A stretch of 64,000 bases of DNA from Lentisalinibacter salinarum (GTDB lineage Bacteria > Pseudomonadota > Gammaproteobacteria > Steroidobacterales > Woeseiaceae). This document shows, piece after piece, positions 36,480 to 44,892 of this stretch. A program made the translations under genes and the position numbers. The notes under the pieces are model-generated. The model saw only the letters and a program-made list of their open reading frames with translations, ran no database searches and had not been told where the DNA came from. The stretch spans positions 434,001 to 498,000 of the forward strand of contig NZ_JAPDRH010000001.1 of the NCBI RefSeq assembly GCF_040706555.1, read 5' to 3'. How positions within the stretch are numbered: position 1 is the first letter of the stretch; every line of letters begins with the position of its first letter.

Positions 36480-37928
36480 ATGCCGCCGAGACTGACACGC
36501 TACGACCCGCGCGCCTTCCACGATGAACTCGTCACGGCGGAGGGGGATGCGCGTCCCGGCACCGAGCGTCTGATAGATCTGCTGAATACGCTGACGCCGG
36601 CCGCGCTGTCGGAGCGGCAGGCGGCCGCCGACCGCGCCATCGCGGAGATGGGCATCACCTTCACGGTCTACTCCGAGGGCCGCAATATCGATCGAGCCTG
36701 GCCCTTCGACATCGTGCCCCGGGTGATCCCCGCCAGCGAGTGGGCGCGGATCGACGAAGGTCTCCGGCAGCGGCTGACGGCGCTGAATCTCTTCATCGAC
36801 GATCTCTACAACGATCAGCACGTCGTGCGCGACGGCGTCTTCCCGGCGGATGTGCTCGGTACCTCGCGCAATTATCTGCCCGAGTGCGCGGGGGTGAGCC
36901 CCCGCTTCGGCGTCTGGGCCCACATCTGCGGCAGCGACCTGGTTCGCGACGGCGACGGCACGGTGTACGTGCTCGAGGACAATCTGCGTGTCCCCTCCGG
37001 TGTGTCCTACATGCTGGAGAACCGCAGTGTCACGAAACGGGTATTCCCGGATCTGTTCGAGGACCAGACCATCCTGCCCGTCGACGACTACCCTTCGGAT
37101 CTGTTCGACCTCTTGACGGCCATCGCACCCACCGACGAGCGCGAGCCCGAGGTGGTGGTACTCACGCCGGGAATCTATAACTCCGCCTATTTCGAGCATT
37201 CCTATCTGGCGCAGCGCATGGGCGCGGAACTCGTCGAAGGCGGCGACCTCGTCGTGGGTGACGACGACTGCGTCTACATGCGCACCATCGAGGGGCTGAC
37301 ACGCGTCCATTCCATCTACCGTCGCATCGACGACACTTTCCTGGATCCACAGGTGTTCAGGCCGGACTCCATGCTCGGAGTGCCGGGCCTCATGCGTGCC
37401 TGGCGCAGCGGCAATGTGGCGCTGGCGAATGCACCGGGCTCGGGCGTTGCCGACGACAAGATGGTCTATACCTACGTGCCGAAGCTGATCCGCTACTATC
37501 TGGATCAGGACCCCATCATCCCGAACGTGCCCACCTGGCGCTGCGCCGAGCGGGACCAGCGCGAGCACGTGCTGGCCAATCTGGCCGAGCTGGTGGTGAA
37601 GCCCGCCAACGAATCCGGTGGCTACGGCATGCTGATCGGGCCGCGTGCCAGCCGTGCCGAGCTCGCGCGCTTCCGGGAGCTGATCGAGGCGGACCCGCGC
37701 AACTACATCGCCCAACCGACGCTCGCGCTCTCCACTACGCCCACGGTACGGGGCGAGGCGCTGGCGCCGCGGCACGTGGATCTGAGGCCGTTCATCCTGC
37801 AATCGGACCGGCTCGCGGTGACCGCCGGCGGACTGACGCGCGTGGCGCTGGTCGAAGGCTCGCTGGTGGTCAATTCGTCCCAGGGCGGCGGCAGCAAGGA
37901 CACCTGGATCGTGGAGGACCGGGACTGA
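36480..37928 (+). CDS. Circularly permuted ATP-grasp protein (Anbu locus)
   Basis: 482-residue soluble enzyme of the circularly permuted ATP-grasp type 2 group. Landmarks are VYSEGRNIDRAWPFDIVPR near residue 60, YVLEDNLRVPSGVSYML near 165, and LVVKPANESGGYGMLIGP near 370, the nucleotide-binding part. Family members are predicted to make amide or peptide-like bonds. They accompany an alpha-E protein and the proteasome-like peptidase Anbu in many proteobacteria. Its stop overlaps the start of the alpha-E gene (TGATG). Confidence 0.93.
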   Translation: MPPRLTRYDPRAFHDELVTAEGDARPGTERLIDLLNTLTPAALSERQAAADRAIAEMGITFTVYSEGRNIDRAWPFDIVPRVIPASEWARIDEGLRQRLTALNLFIDDLYNDQHVVRDGVFPADVLGTSRNYLPECAGVSPRFGVWAHICGSDLVRDGDGTVYVLEDNLRVPSGVSYMLENRSVTKRVFPDLFEDQTILPVDDYPSDLFDLLTAIAPTDEREPEVVVLTPGIYNSAYFEHSYLAQRMGAELVEGGDLVVGDDDCVYMRTIEGLTRVHSIYRRIDDTFLDPQVFRPDSMLGVPGLMRAWRSGNVALANAPGSGVADDKMVYTYVPKLIRYYLDQDPIIPNVPTWRCAERDQREHVLANLAELVVKPANESGGYGMLIGPRASRAELARFRELIEADPRNYIAQPTLALSTTPTVRGEALAPRHVDLRPFILQSDRLAVTAGGLTRVALVEGSLVVNSSQGGGSKDTWIVEDRD

Positions 37929-38863
37929 TGCTCTCCCGCGTCGCCGAGCGCATGTACTGGGCGGGCCGCTATATCGAGCGCGCGGAGAATACGGCGCGGC
38001 TCGTGCGCGTGCACGGCAACATGCTGCTGGACCTGCCCGCCCGTGCCGGGCGCACCTGGGAGCAGCTCCTTACCATCTTCTCGAGTCAGGACGAATTCGC
38101 GCGCCGCTACGAGCGTGCCGACGAGTCCGCGGTGGTCGGCTTCTTCATCGCCGATGCCGACAATCCGGACTCCGTGCTGTCGTCACTGGCACTCCTGCGC
38201 GAGAACATACGCACCACCCGGGACATCGTCCCCACGGAGGGCTGGGAGTCGGTCAACGAACTCTACCTGTACGCGAGACGGGAGCTGCCGCGGGCGGGCA
38301 GCGAACGCACCCGCCACCGGATCCTGAGCGAGGTCATCACCGCGTGCCAGCAGGTAACCGGACTGCTGGCAGGCACCATGAGCCATGGCCCCGGCTACCA
38401 GTTCCTGCGGCTCGGCCGCAACCTCGAACGCGCCGACATGACGACCCGGGTGCTGGACGTCCCCGCCGCCTCCCTGCTGAATCTGCCGGAGGAGGTCACC
38501 CCCTACCGCTACACTCTCTGGATGAACGTCCTGAAATCGCTGTCGGCCTATCAGATGTACTGCCAGTACGTGCGCCGCCGCATCGTCGGCGAGGACGTCA
38601 TCGATTTCCTCCTGCTCGACACCCGGTTTCCCCGTTCTTTCCGGCACTGCCTGGGCGAGATCACCTCGTCACTCGAGAGTCTGCCGCGGCACGAGGAGGC
38701 GCTGGCCGAGTCGACGGCGCTGCTGGCCGAACTCGAGGATGCCGATGGCGCGAATCTGGATGCCGCGGCACTGCACGAGTGCCTCGACCGGCTGCAGCGG
38801 CAGCTGGGAGGACTCCACCATCGCATAGCCGACACCTGGTTCCTGCCGGTGGACCAGCAGTGA
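37928..38863 (+). CDS. Alpha-E domain protein (Anbu locus)
   Basis: 311-residue, all-helical protein beginning MLSRVAERMYWAGRYIERAENTAR, the alpha-E (DUF403) hallmark. Other conserved segments are FLRLGRNLERADMTTRVLD and RFPRSFRHCLGEI. Its biochemical role is unknown. It nearly always sits with the circularly permuted ATP-grasp protein, suggesting one complex. Start overlaps the ATP-grasp stop by 1 base, and its own stop overlaps the next gene by GTGA. Confidence 0.93.
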   Translation: MLSRVAERMYWAGRYIERAENTARLVRVHGNMLLDLPARAGRTWEQLLTIFSSQDEFARRYERADESAVVGFFIADADNPDSVLSSLALLRENIRTTRDIVPTEGWESVNELYLYARRELPRAGSERTRHRILSEVITACQQVTGLLAGTMSHGPGYQFLRLGRNLERADMTTRVLDVPAASLLNLPEEVTPYRYTLWMNVLKSLSAYQMYCQYVRRRIVGEDVIDFLLLDTRFPRSFRHCLGEITSSLESLPRHEEALAESTALLAELEDADGANLDAAALHECLDRLQRQLGGLHHRIADTWFLPVDQQ

Positions 38864-39864
38864 AGAAGTTCCACTGCATCTGCGGCAACCGGCTGTATTT
38901 CGACAATTCCCGCTGCCTCGCCTGCGGGCGGGAGGCCGGCTTCGATCCCGCGAGTCTGCAACTCGTGGCGGTGGAGTCCGGAGAAGGTGATAACGAGTGG
39001 CATCTGGCCGGCGGCTCGCAGCGTTATCGTTTCTGTCTAAACCGCGAATGGCACTGCAACTGGCTGCTCGATGCGGGCGACTCTTCGGGCTACTGCGCGT
39101 CCTGCCGCCTGACCCGGACGCTGCCGAATCTGGCGCGGGACGACAACCTGATACTGTGGACCCGGCTCGAGGGGGCAAAGCGGAGACTGCTCTATGACCT
39201 CCTGTCGCTGGGCCTGTCCATCGACGAGCAGCGGCTGCGCTTCGAATTCCTGGAGGACAGACGCACGAACCCGATGGTGCGGGAGATGCACGTGTACACG
39301 GGCCACCGTGACGGCGTGATCACGATCAACGTCGCCGAGGCTGACGATGCGGCGCGAGAGGCCATCCGCGAGGCGATGGGGGAATCCTATCGCACGCTGC
39401 TCGGCCACTTGCGCCACGAGAGCGGGCACTACTACTGGTCGGTGGTGGTCGACACCGAACAATCCCTCGCCGAGTGCCGCAGCCTGTTCGGCGACGAACG
39501 CGAGGACTACCAGGCCGCTCTGCAGCGTTATCACGGGCGCGGCCCGGCCGCCGGCGGGGCCTCCGCTTACGTCAGCGACTACGCGTCGTCCCATCCCACG
39601 GAAGACTGGGCGGAATGCTGGGCGCACTTCCTGCATATCGCGGACACGCTGGAGACGGCGGCGAATGCGGGCCTCTTACCGGCCGACGTCAGTGTCCGCG
39701 ACGAACACTGGCTGGATCACTGGACCGAGGTTGTGGTGGCGCTGAACGAGTTGAACCGCAGTCTCGGACTGCGCGACGCCTATCCCTTCAGCCTGTCGCC
39801 CGTCGTCCGCGACAAGCTGGCATTCATCCGTCGACGAGTCTTATATTCTTCGTCGCGCGCGTGA
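38860..39864 (+). CDS. Zinc-ribbon metallopeptidase (Anbu locus)
   Basis: 334-residue protein starting with GTG in the alpha-E stop overlap. The N-terminus is a double zinc ribbon (CIC at 6-8, CLAC at 19-22, CASC at 79-82). The catalytic motif is HLRHESGHYYW with HExxH at 186-190. A later conserved segment, DWAECWAHFLHI, probably supplies the third metal ligand. Such putative zinc-binding peptidases occur in alpha-E/ATP-grasp loci. The last 41 bases overlap the convergent Anbu gene. Confidence 0.9.
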   Translation: MKKFHCICGNRLYFDNSRCLACGREAGFDPASLQLVAVESGEGDNEWHLAGGSQRYRFCLNREWHCNWLLDAGDSSGYCASCRLTRTLPNLARDDNLILWTRLEGAKRRLLYDLLSLGLSIDEQRLRFEFLEDRRTNPMVREMHVYTGHRDGVITINVAEADDAAREAIREAMGESYRTLLGHLRHESGHYYWSVVVDTEQSLAECRSLFGDEREDYQAALQRYHGRGPAAGGASAYVSDYASSHPTEDWAECWAHFLHIADTLETAANAGLLPADVSVRDEHWLDHWTEVVVALNELNRSLGLRDAYPFSLSPVVRDKLAFIRRRVLYSSSRA

Positions 39865-40579
39865 AGGGTGGCAATTCCTCGAATGCCCTGCGCAGGCTCT
39901 CCTGCCAGGCTGAACGGATCTGCGCCAGATATTCGCTGTCCTCCTCGAACAGCAGCCGCTCGCCCTCCACCTGACTGTCCCGGCGATACAGCAGCACCTC
40001 CACCGGCGGGCCGACCGTCGCGTTGCTGCGCATCGTCGAGTCCATGGAGACCAGCGCGCAGCGGGCCGCCGTCTCCAGGTCCGTGGTCCGGGCGACGATA
40101 CGGTCCAGTATCGGCTTGCCGTACTTCGTCTCGCCGATCTGGAGATACGGCGTGCGATCGGTAGTGTGGACGTAGTTGCCTTCGGGATACACCAGGTACA
40201 GACGCTGGGGCTGATTACGGATCTGGCCGCCGAGGATGAAGCTGGCCTCGGCGCTGAAGCCCGAGTCCTCGTCCTTGCCGGCGTGGCGCGCCTGGATGGA
40301 GCGGCTCGCCGCGCCGACGTAGTCGGCCACCTCCGCCATGGTCGCGAGCGACGCCAGGCTGGTGTTCTCGCCATTCCGGATGTCGCGGGCCAGTTTGGCG
40401 ACCACCGCCTGGGTGGTGGCCAGGTTGCCTGCGCTGAGGAGGACGAAGAAGCGCTCGCCATTACCGCAGAACGTGTGCATCTTGGAGAACGTGCTGATCT
40501 GGTCGACCCCCGCATTCGTGCGCGAGTCGGAGACGAAGACCATGCCTTCGTCGAGATTGGCGGCGAGGCAATACGTCAT
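39824..40579 (-). CDS. Anbu, proteasome-type N-terminal-nucleophile peptidase
   Basis: 251-residue protein of the bacterial proteasome homologue group (Anbu/BPH), a relative of HslV and the 20S beta subunit. Removing Met1 exposes Thr2 (MTYCLAANL) as nucleophile. Asp18 in VSDSRTN and Lys33 in FSKMHTF complete the usual active site. A family segment FILGGQI and the YGKPILDR motif are present, and length matches the family. Anbu forms open ring-like assemblies and its natural substrate is unknown. Here it is convergent with, not part of, the ATP-grasp/alpha-E operon. Confidence 0.95.
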   Translation of the reverse strand: MTYCLAANLDEGMVFVSDSRTNAGVDQISTFSKMHTFCGNGERFFVLLSAGNLATTQAVVAKLARDIRNGENTSLASLATMAEVADYVGAASRSIQARHAGKDEDSGFSAEASFILGGQIRNQPQRLYLVYPEGNYVHTTDRTPYLQIGETKYGKPILDRIVARTTDLETAARCALVSMDSTMRSNATVGPPVEVLLYRRDSQVEGERLLFEEDSEYLAQIRSAWQESLRRAFEELPPFTRATKNIRLVDG

Positions 40580-40670
40580 CGGCTGATCGGGGCGGGAAGC
40601 ATCACGGCAGTTTCGGCCCGGCCGGCGGCTTAGTCAAGGAGCCGCACGGCGGGTCCGCAGCCGCCGCGGT

Positions 40671-41690
40671 TCACGGGTTCTCCGTCTGCTGCGTGCGCCG
40701 CCGGTACTCGCCGGGCGCCACGCCGTACCAGCGCCTGAACGCACGGCCGAAGTTCGCGGCGTCCTGGTAACCCAGCCGGTAGCCGATCTCGGCCACGCCC
40801 CATCGCGTGCTGACCAGGTACTCGTGGGCGAGGCTGCGATGCACCTCGTCCAGGATGCGCCGGTAGGAAGTGCCCTCGCGCTTCAGCCGCCGGATCAGCG
40901 TGCGGCGCGAGACGTTCAGCCGCCGCGCCACGTGCTCGAGGCCCGGTGAGCGGCCGCCGGCCATGAGCAGACACTGGCGCACCTCCACCTCGAGGGCCGA
41001 GCGCTCCGCCACCTGCTGCAGCAGCTCCTCGCAGCGTGCCAGCGACACCTTGTGCATGGCCTCGTCGTAGAGCAGGCAGGGCGCCGCGAGCCAGGCGGCG
41101 GGCAGAGTGGTCGTGTACTGGTCGCCGTGGAAGCGCAGCGTGCCTTCGAAGTGGGCTTCGAATCCGGTCCGCAGACCCGCCCTGTCGGCGGGCAGGTGCC
41201 AGACGAGGCCGGGGCCCTTGCGGCCGGCCGCATGCCCGACCACGTGAGCGATCACCTGCAGCCCCGTCAGCTGCATGATCTCCATCAGGACGGGGCGCAG
41301 CGCGCCGAGGTCCTCGCGCTCGTGATAGCGGATCTGCACGGTGTCGCCCGTCTGCCGGATCTCGCCCCAGGCGAACGGCGCGCGGATCTCACCGAACTTG
41401 GTCATGATCTTCAGCGCGTCGCCGAGCGTCGGCGACGTGATCGCCGCGATACCGAGGGGGCCGTGGTGGGCCACGTCCATCCGCGCCGCCATCTCGAGAT
41501 GCCAGCCCGGCTCGAGGCGCCGGTCGATCGCCTGCAGCAACCGCCGCACGGCGGCGAAGGGGACGTAGTGGTCGGTACCCTCCAGCTCGCGCGGCCGGAT
41601 GCGTGCCGCCCGCAGGATGTCCCGCCGATCGGGTCCGTCCAGGTCGAGCGCGCCGATAAAAGTCCTGACATAGGTGACGGGAAGATGCAT
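40671..41690 (-). CDS. AraC-type regulator, likely activator of alkane oxidation
   Basis: 339-residue regulator. An N-terminal ligand-binding domain of the OruR/ArgR-like AraC group (residues 10-210) is followed by two helix-turn-helix motifs near the C-terminus (LEHVARRLNVSRRTLIRRLK and VAEIGYRLGYQDAANFGRAF). It is divergent from alkB across 145 bases. By analogy with AlkR-type regulators it probably switches on alkane oxidation in response to substrate; this is inferred from arrangement. A direct repeat lies right next to its start codon, which would also allow autoregulation. Confidence 0.92.
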   Translation of the reverse strand: MHLPVTYVRTFIGALDLDGPDRRDILRAARIRPRELEGTDHYVPFAAVRRLLQAIDRRLEPGWHLEMAARMDVAHHGPLGIAAITSPTLGDALKIMTKFGEIRAPFAWGEIRQTGDTVQIRYHEREDLGALRPVLMEIMQLTGLQVIAHVVGHAAGRKGPGLVWHLPADRAGLRTGFEAHFEGTLRFHGDQYTTTLPAAWLAAPCLLYDEAMHKVSLARCEELLQQVAERSALEVEVRQCLLMAGGRSPGLEHVARRLNVSRRTLIRRLKREGTSYRRILDEVHRSLAHEYLVSTRWGVAEIGYRLGYQDAANFGRAFRRWYGVAPGEYRRRTQQTENP

Positions 41691-41694
41691 ATTC

Positions 41695-41744
41695 TGGCAC
41701 TTAATAACCAGTCACTGGCATTTCTAGCACTGTTATCCAGCCAC
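41695..41744. promoter_or_regulatory. Direct repeats between araC-type gene and alkB, activator site candidate
   Basis: Two related ~20-base repeats (41695-41715 and 41725-41744) share the pattern T-R-GCACT...TA-N-CCAG-Y-CAC and are spaced 30 bases apart, about three helical turns. Direct repeats on one face of DNA are the usual binding form for AraC activators. TGGCA also occurs a third time between them. They lie about 90-140 bases upstream of alkB. Confidence 0.5.
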
Positions 41745-41835
41745 GGTCAAAGCACAATGAGCAGATGGCGCGGCGAATGCGCCAGCGGATTGGTCGATCC
41801 GGGACCGACTCCCGGCTCCGCAACAGGGGGAAAAC

Positions 41836-43035
41836 ATGAAGACCTTCACCTACAGCACGCCTGACGGCGTGGCCATGGCCTACACCGACCGCAAGCGCAC
41901 CTGGTGGTCGTTGTCCGTACTCTGGGCACTCTACCCGCTGGTCGGCATCGGCCTGCATGCCTGGACCGGCATCGAGGCGATGCTGCTGGTGCCTCTGTTC
42001 ACGAGCTACGTCGTGGCGCCCGCCATGGACTGGCTCATGGGCGAGGACGAGAGCAATCCGCCCGAGCGCATCGTGCGCGAGCTGGAGGACGACCCCTACT
42101 ACCGGGTCCTCACCTACATCACCGTGCCCATGCACTTCGTCTCCCTGATCGCCGCGGCCTGGTGGGCCGGCACCCAGGACCTGTCCTGGTGGGGCTACCT
42201 GGTGCTGGCGATGACGGCGGGCATGGCGAGCGGCCTCGGCATCAACACCGGCCATGAACTCGGCCACAAGAAGTCGAAGCTCGAACGCTGGCTCGCCAAG
42301 ATCGTGCTCGCGGTGCCCTTCTACGGCCACTTCTGGATCGAGCACAACAAGGGCCATCACCGGGACGTCGCCACGCCGGAGGACCCGGCCAGCGCCCGCA
42401 TGGGCGAGAGTATCTACAAGTTCGCGCTGCGCGAGATCCCGGGCGCGATGAAGCGGGGCTGGCGCGAGGAGCGCGTGCGCCTCGAGCGCAAGGGCAAGTC
42501 GGTCTGGAGCCTGGATAACGAGATTCTGCAGTCCTATCTCATCTCCATCGCGCTGCAGGCGGGTCTCATCATCGCCTTCGGCTGGATCATGATCCCGTTC
42601 CTCGCCATCCATAACGTGCTCGCCTGGTGGCAGCTCACCAGCGCCAACTACATCGAGCACTACGGACTGCTGCGGCAGAAGCAGGAGAACGGCCGCTACG
42701 AGCGCTGCCAGCCGCATCACTCCTGGAACTCCAACCACGTCTACTCGAACCTGCTGCTGTTCCACCTGGAACGCCATTCGGACCACCACGCGCACCCGAC
42801 CCGGCGCTACCAGTCGCTCAGGCACTTCGAGGACCTGCCGCAGCTGCCGAACGGCTACTTCGGCATGTACCTGATCGCCTACATCCCCTCGCTCTGGTAC
42901 CGGGTGATGGACAAGCGGGTGCTCGCGCTGCCACACATCGACGGGGACCTCTCGAAGGTGAATATCGATCCGGACCGGCGCGAAGAGATCCAGGCCCGCT
43001 ATGGCCAGGCCGACGCGGAGCCTGCGGCGGCATGA
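41836..43035 (+). CDS. alkB: Alkane 1-monooxygenase
   Basis: 399-residue membrane diiron hydroxylase that oxidises the terminal carbon of n-alkanes with O2. All His motifs are present: HELGH at 140-144, EHNKGHH at 169-175, NYIEHYG at 271-277 and LERHSDHHAHPTRRYQSL from 311. About six hydrophobic segments precede and surround them. Electrons come from rubredoxin, whose gene follows directly. It is divergent from the AraC-type regulator. Length is typical of AlkB. Chain-length range cannot be deduced here. Confidence 0.97.
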   Translation: MKTFTYSTPDGVAMAYTDRKRTWWSLSVLWALYPLVGIGLHAWTGIEAMLLVPLFTSYVVAPAMDWLMGEDESNPPERIVRELEDDPYYRVLTYITVPMHFVSLIAAAWWAGTQDLSWWGYLVLAMTAGMASGLGINTGHELGHKKSKLERWLAKIVLAVPFYGHFWIEHNKGHHRDVATPEDPASARMGESIYKFALREIPGAMKRGWREERVRLERKGKSVWSLDNEILQSYLISIALQAGLIIAFGWIMIPFLAIHNVLAWWQLTSANYIEHYGLLRQKQENGRYERCQPHHSWNSNHVYSNLLLFHLERHSDHHAHPTRRYQSLRHFEDLPQLPNGYFGMYLIAYIPSLWYRVMDKRVLALPHIDGDLSKVNIDPDRREEIQARYGQADAEPAAA

Positions 43036-43049
43036 CGGAGGCGCAGCCC

Positions 43050-43217
43050 ATGGCCCGGTACGAATGCCCGGACTGCGGTTACGTCTACGACGAGGCGAGC
43101 GGCGACGATCACGAAGGCTATCCGCCGGGCCTGAAGTTCCGCGACCTGCCCGAGGAATTCGTGTGTCCCGATTGTGCAGTGCGATACAAGGAGGATTTCG
43201 TCCGCATTGGGGAATGA
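43050..43217 (+). CDS. rubA: Rubredoxin, electron donor to AlkB
   Basis: 55-residue iron protein with two metal-binding loops, CPDCGYVYD and CPDCAVRYKEDF, and the usual aromatic core (Y, F). The start at MARYECPD has GGAG 9 bases upstream and gives the usual length. An ATG at 43032, overlapping the alkB stop by ATGA, would add six residues. The second loop ends CAVRYKEDF, the extra residues being typical of alkane-type rubredoxins. A rubredoxin reductase gene was not found in the window. Confidence 0.93.
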   Translation: MARYECPDCGYVYDEASGDDHEGYPPGLKFRDLPEEFVCPDCAVRYKEDFVRIGE

Positions 43218-43289
43218 TACCCTCGTGCCCGGCGGCCACCGCGTCTATACTGGCCGCACCACGGCGGAGCAGCGAATAGGGACGTTCTG

Positions 43290-44153
43290 ATGCGCGAACA
43301 ATCCTGGGGACTGGTCATCGCGGTAGCCGCGACGCTGGTGCTGCTCGTCTTCACCGGCTATCAGCTGCTGCAGCGGGAGGAACCGGAGGAGGCGCCGACG
43401 GAACCCCAGCCGGCCGCGGAGAGCCGGGAGCCTGCCGCGCCACCGGAGCCGCGCTATCCCATCGAGGAGCCGCCGTCCGAACCGGCCGAGGCCGGGGGGG
43501 CGGCCACCGACGAGGCGCCCGCCGAACCCGCGCGGCCGTCCCTGCCAGCCCTCGAGGAGAGCGACGAACCGTTCACCGGCACGGTGGACGAGCTCTTGCC
43601 CGAGCCGGAGATCCTCGACCTCGAGCTGCGCGACCGCCTGATCCGCAAGATCGTGGCCACCGTCGACGGACTGGAGCGGGACGACCTGGCAGAACGTGTG
43701 CGCCCGCTGGAGCCGCTGCCCGGCTCCTTCCGCGTCTCCGGCCGGGTCGACGGCGACCTCTACATCCTGAGCCCGGCGAACTACGAGCGCTACGACGCCC
43801 TCGTCAACGCGGCGGCGGAGATCGACCTGGCGGCGGCCGCCGACGTCTACCGGCGCTACTATCCGCTGTTCCAGCAGGCGTGGGCCGAACTGGGCTACCC
43901 GGACAGCTACTTCAACGACCGCCTGGTGGTGGTGATCGATCACCTGCTGGCGACCCCAGACGTGGCCGACCCGGTGCGTCTGGTACGGCCTCACGTGCTG
44001 TACCGCTACGAGAACCCGGTGCTGGAGGGCCTGTCCAGCGGCCAGAAGCTGCTGATACGCATGGGCCCGGACAACCGGGCCACCGTGAAGACCCTGCTGC
44101 GTCAGTTCCGCGGGGAGATTACCGGCATTACGGAGACGGACGACGAAGGCTGA
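43290..44153 (+). CDS. DUF3014 membrane-anchored protein
   Basis: 287-residue protein. One N-terminal membrane anchor (residues 8-27) is followed by a long, disordered Pro/Glu/Ala-rich linker (28-95) and a folded domain (100-280) of the DUF3014 type. That domain includes LRDRLIRKIVATVDGLERD and SYFNDRLVVVIDHLLATP. The function is unknown. The domain should lie in the periplasm. It follows rubredoxin by 72 bases but is probably a separate unit. Confidence 0.85.
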   Translation: MREQSWGLVIAVAATLVLLVFTGYQLLQREEPEEAPTEPQPAAESREPAAPPEPRYPIEEPPSEPAEAGGAATDEAPAEPARPSLPALEESDEPFTGTVDELLPEPEILDLELRDRLIRKIVATVDGLERDDLAERVRPLEPLPGSFRVSGRVDGDLYILSPANYERYDALVNAAAEIDLAAAADVYRRYYPLFQQAWAELGYPDSYFNDRLVVVIDHLLATPDVADPVRLVRPHVLYRYENPVLEGLSSGQKLLIRMGPDNRATVKTLLRQFRGEITGITETDDEG

Positions 44154-44180
44154 GCCGGTGTCGGCCGGGGGAGGGGGAGC

Positions 44181-44393
44181 ATGAAGCGGCTTTTGCTCGT
44201 CGCGGCGGAAGCCGAGGTGGGCTTGCTGCTCTACAACCACATCGTGCCGCCGCTGCCGCTGGCCCCTCTCGAGGACGCCTTCACCGAAGGCGTCGATGCG
44301 GTCTACGCCGGTCCGTTCCGTGTGGGCCGCGACGGCACGCTCGTCGTCCTGCCGGCCGGCCGTGACGCGATCGAGGTCGAGGAGTTGCTGTGA
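44181..44393 (+). CDS. Small unrecognised protein
   Basis: 70-residue protein with a strong ribosome site (GGGGGAGGGGGAG) and a compact composition: a hydrophobic start, a Pro/Leu-rich middle and ADAVYAGPFRVGRDGTLVVLP. No family was recognised and no clear membrane segment is seen. It lies between the DUF3014 gene and a methyltransferase-like gene in the same direction, 27 and 19 bases away. Confidence 0.55.
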   Translation: MKRLLLVAAEAEVGLLLYNHIVPPLPLAPLEDAFTEGVDAVYAGPFRVGRDGTLVVLPAGRDAIEVEELL

Positions 44394-44412
44394 TCCGCCG
44401 GAGGACCGCGTA

Positions 44413-44880
44413 ATGCAGGCGCTGGAACTGAAGATACCGCCGGCCGCCGTCACCGTGCTGACGGGTATCGGGATGTGGGCGACGGCGGAGGCCTTCCCGG
44501 TGCTCGACATACCCCTGCCGCCTTTGTGGCGCGCCGGGCTCGGTGTGGTGCTGGTGGCGGCCGGCGTCTTCGTCGCGCTGGCGGGCGTGGGCGAATTCCG
44601 GCGTGCGGCCACCACCGTGAATCCGCTGTCACCGGAGGCGAGTTCGCGGCTGGTGACCGGCGGTGTCTACCGCTACACCCGCAACCCCATGTATCTGGGC
44701 ATGCTGCTCGCCCTGGCCGGCTGGGCGGTCGCGCTTTCCCATCTCTCGGCACCGCTCTGGCTGATGGGCTACGCGGCGTACATGAACCGGTTCCAGATCA
44801 TGCCCGAGGAGCGCGCGCTGACGGCGCGCTTCGGCGCGGCCTTCGGCGAGTACCGGCGCCGCGTGCGCCGCTGGCTGTGA
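44413..44880 (+). CDS. Isoprenylcysteine carboxyl methyltransferase-like membrane protein
   Basis: 155-residue membrane protein with about four hydrophobic segments. The C-terminal half has the ICMT/PEMT signature GVYRYTRNPMYLGMLL followed by EERALTARFGAAFGEYRRRVRRW, the cofactor-binding region. These bacterial homologues are annotated as methyltransferases but their substrates are unknown. The preceding region has no ribosome site of note; the start is fixed by the first hydrophobic segment. Confidence 0.88.
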   Translation: MQALELKIPPAAVTVLTGIGMWATAEAFPVLDIPLPPLWRAGLGVVLVAAGVFVALAGVGEFRRAATTVNPLSPEASSRLVTGGVYRYTRNPMYLGMLLALAGWAVALSHLSAPLWLMGYAAYMNRFQIMPEERALTARFGAAFGEYRRRVRRWL

Positions 44881-44892
44881 GGGAGGGCGCGA

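Noticed and set aside
34449..37802. 1,117-codon open frame on the minus strand
   Set aside because: It runs antisense to the FtsX permease, adaptor and ATP-grasp genes, which have clear domains. Its composition is that of a shadow frame.
41691..41835. Sigma-54 promoter for alkB
   Set aside because: TGGCAC and TGGCAT are present but no GC dinucleotide stands at the required spacing, so the -24/-12 pattern fails. The direct repeats explain the TGGCA words better.
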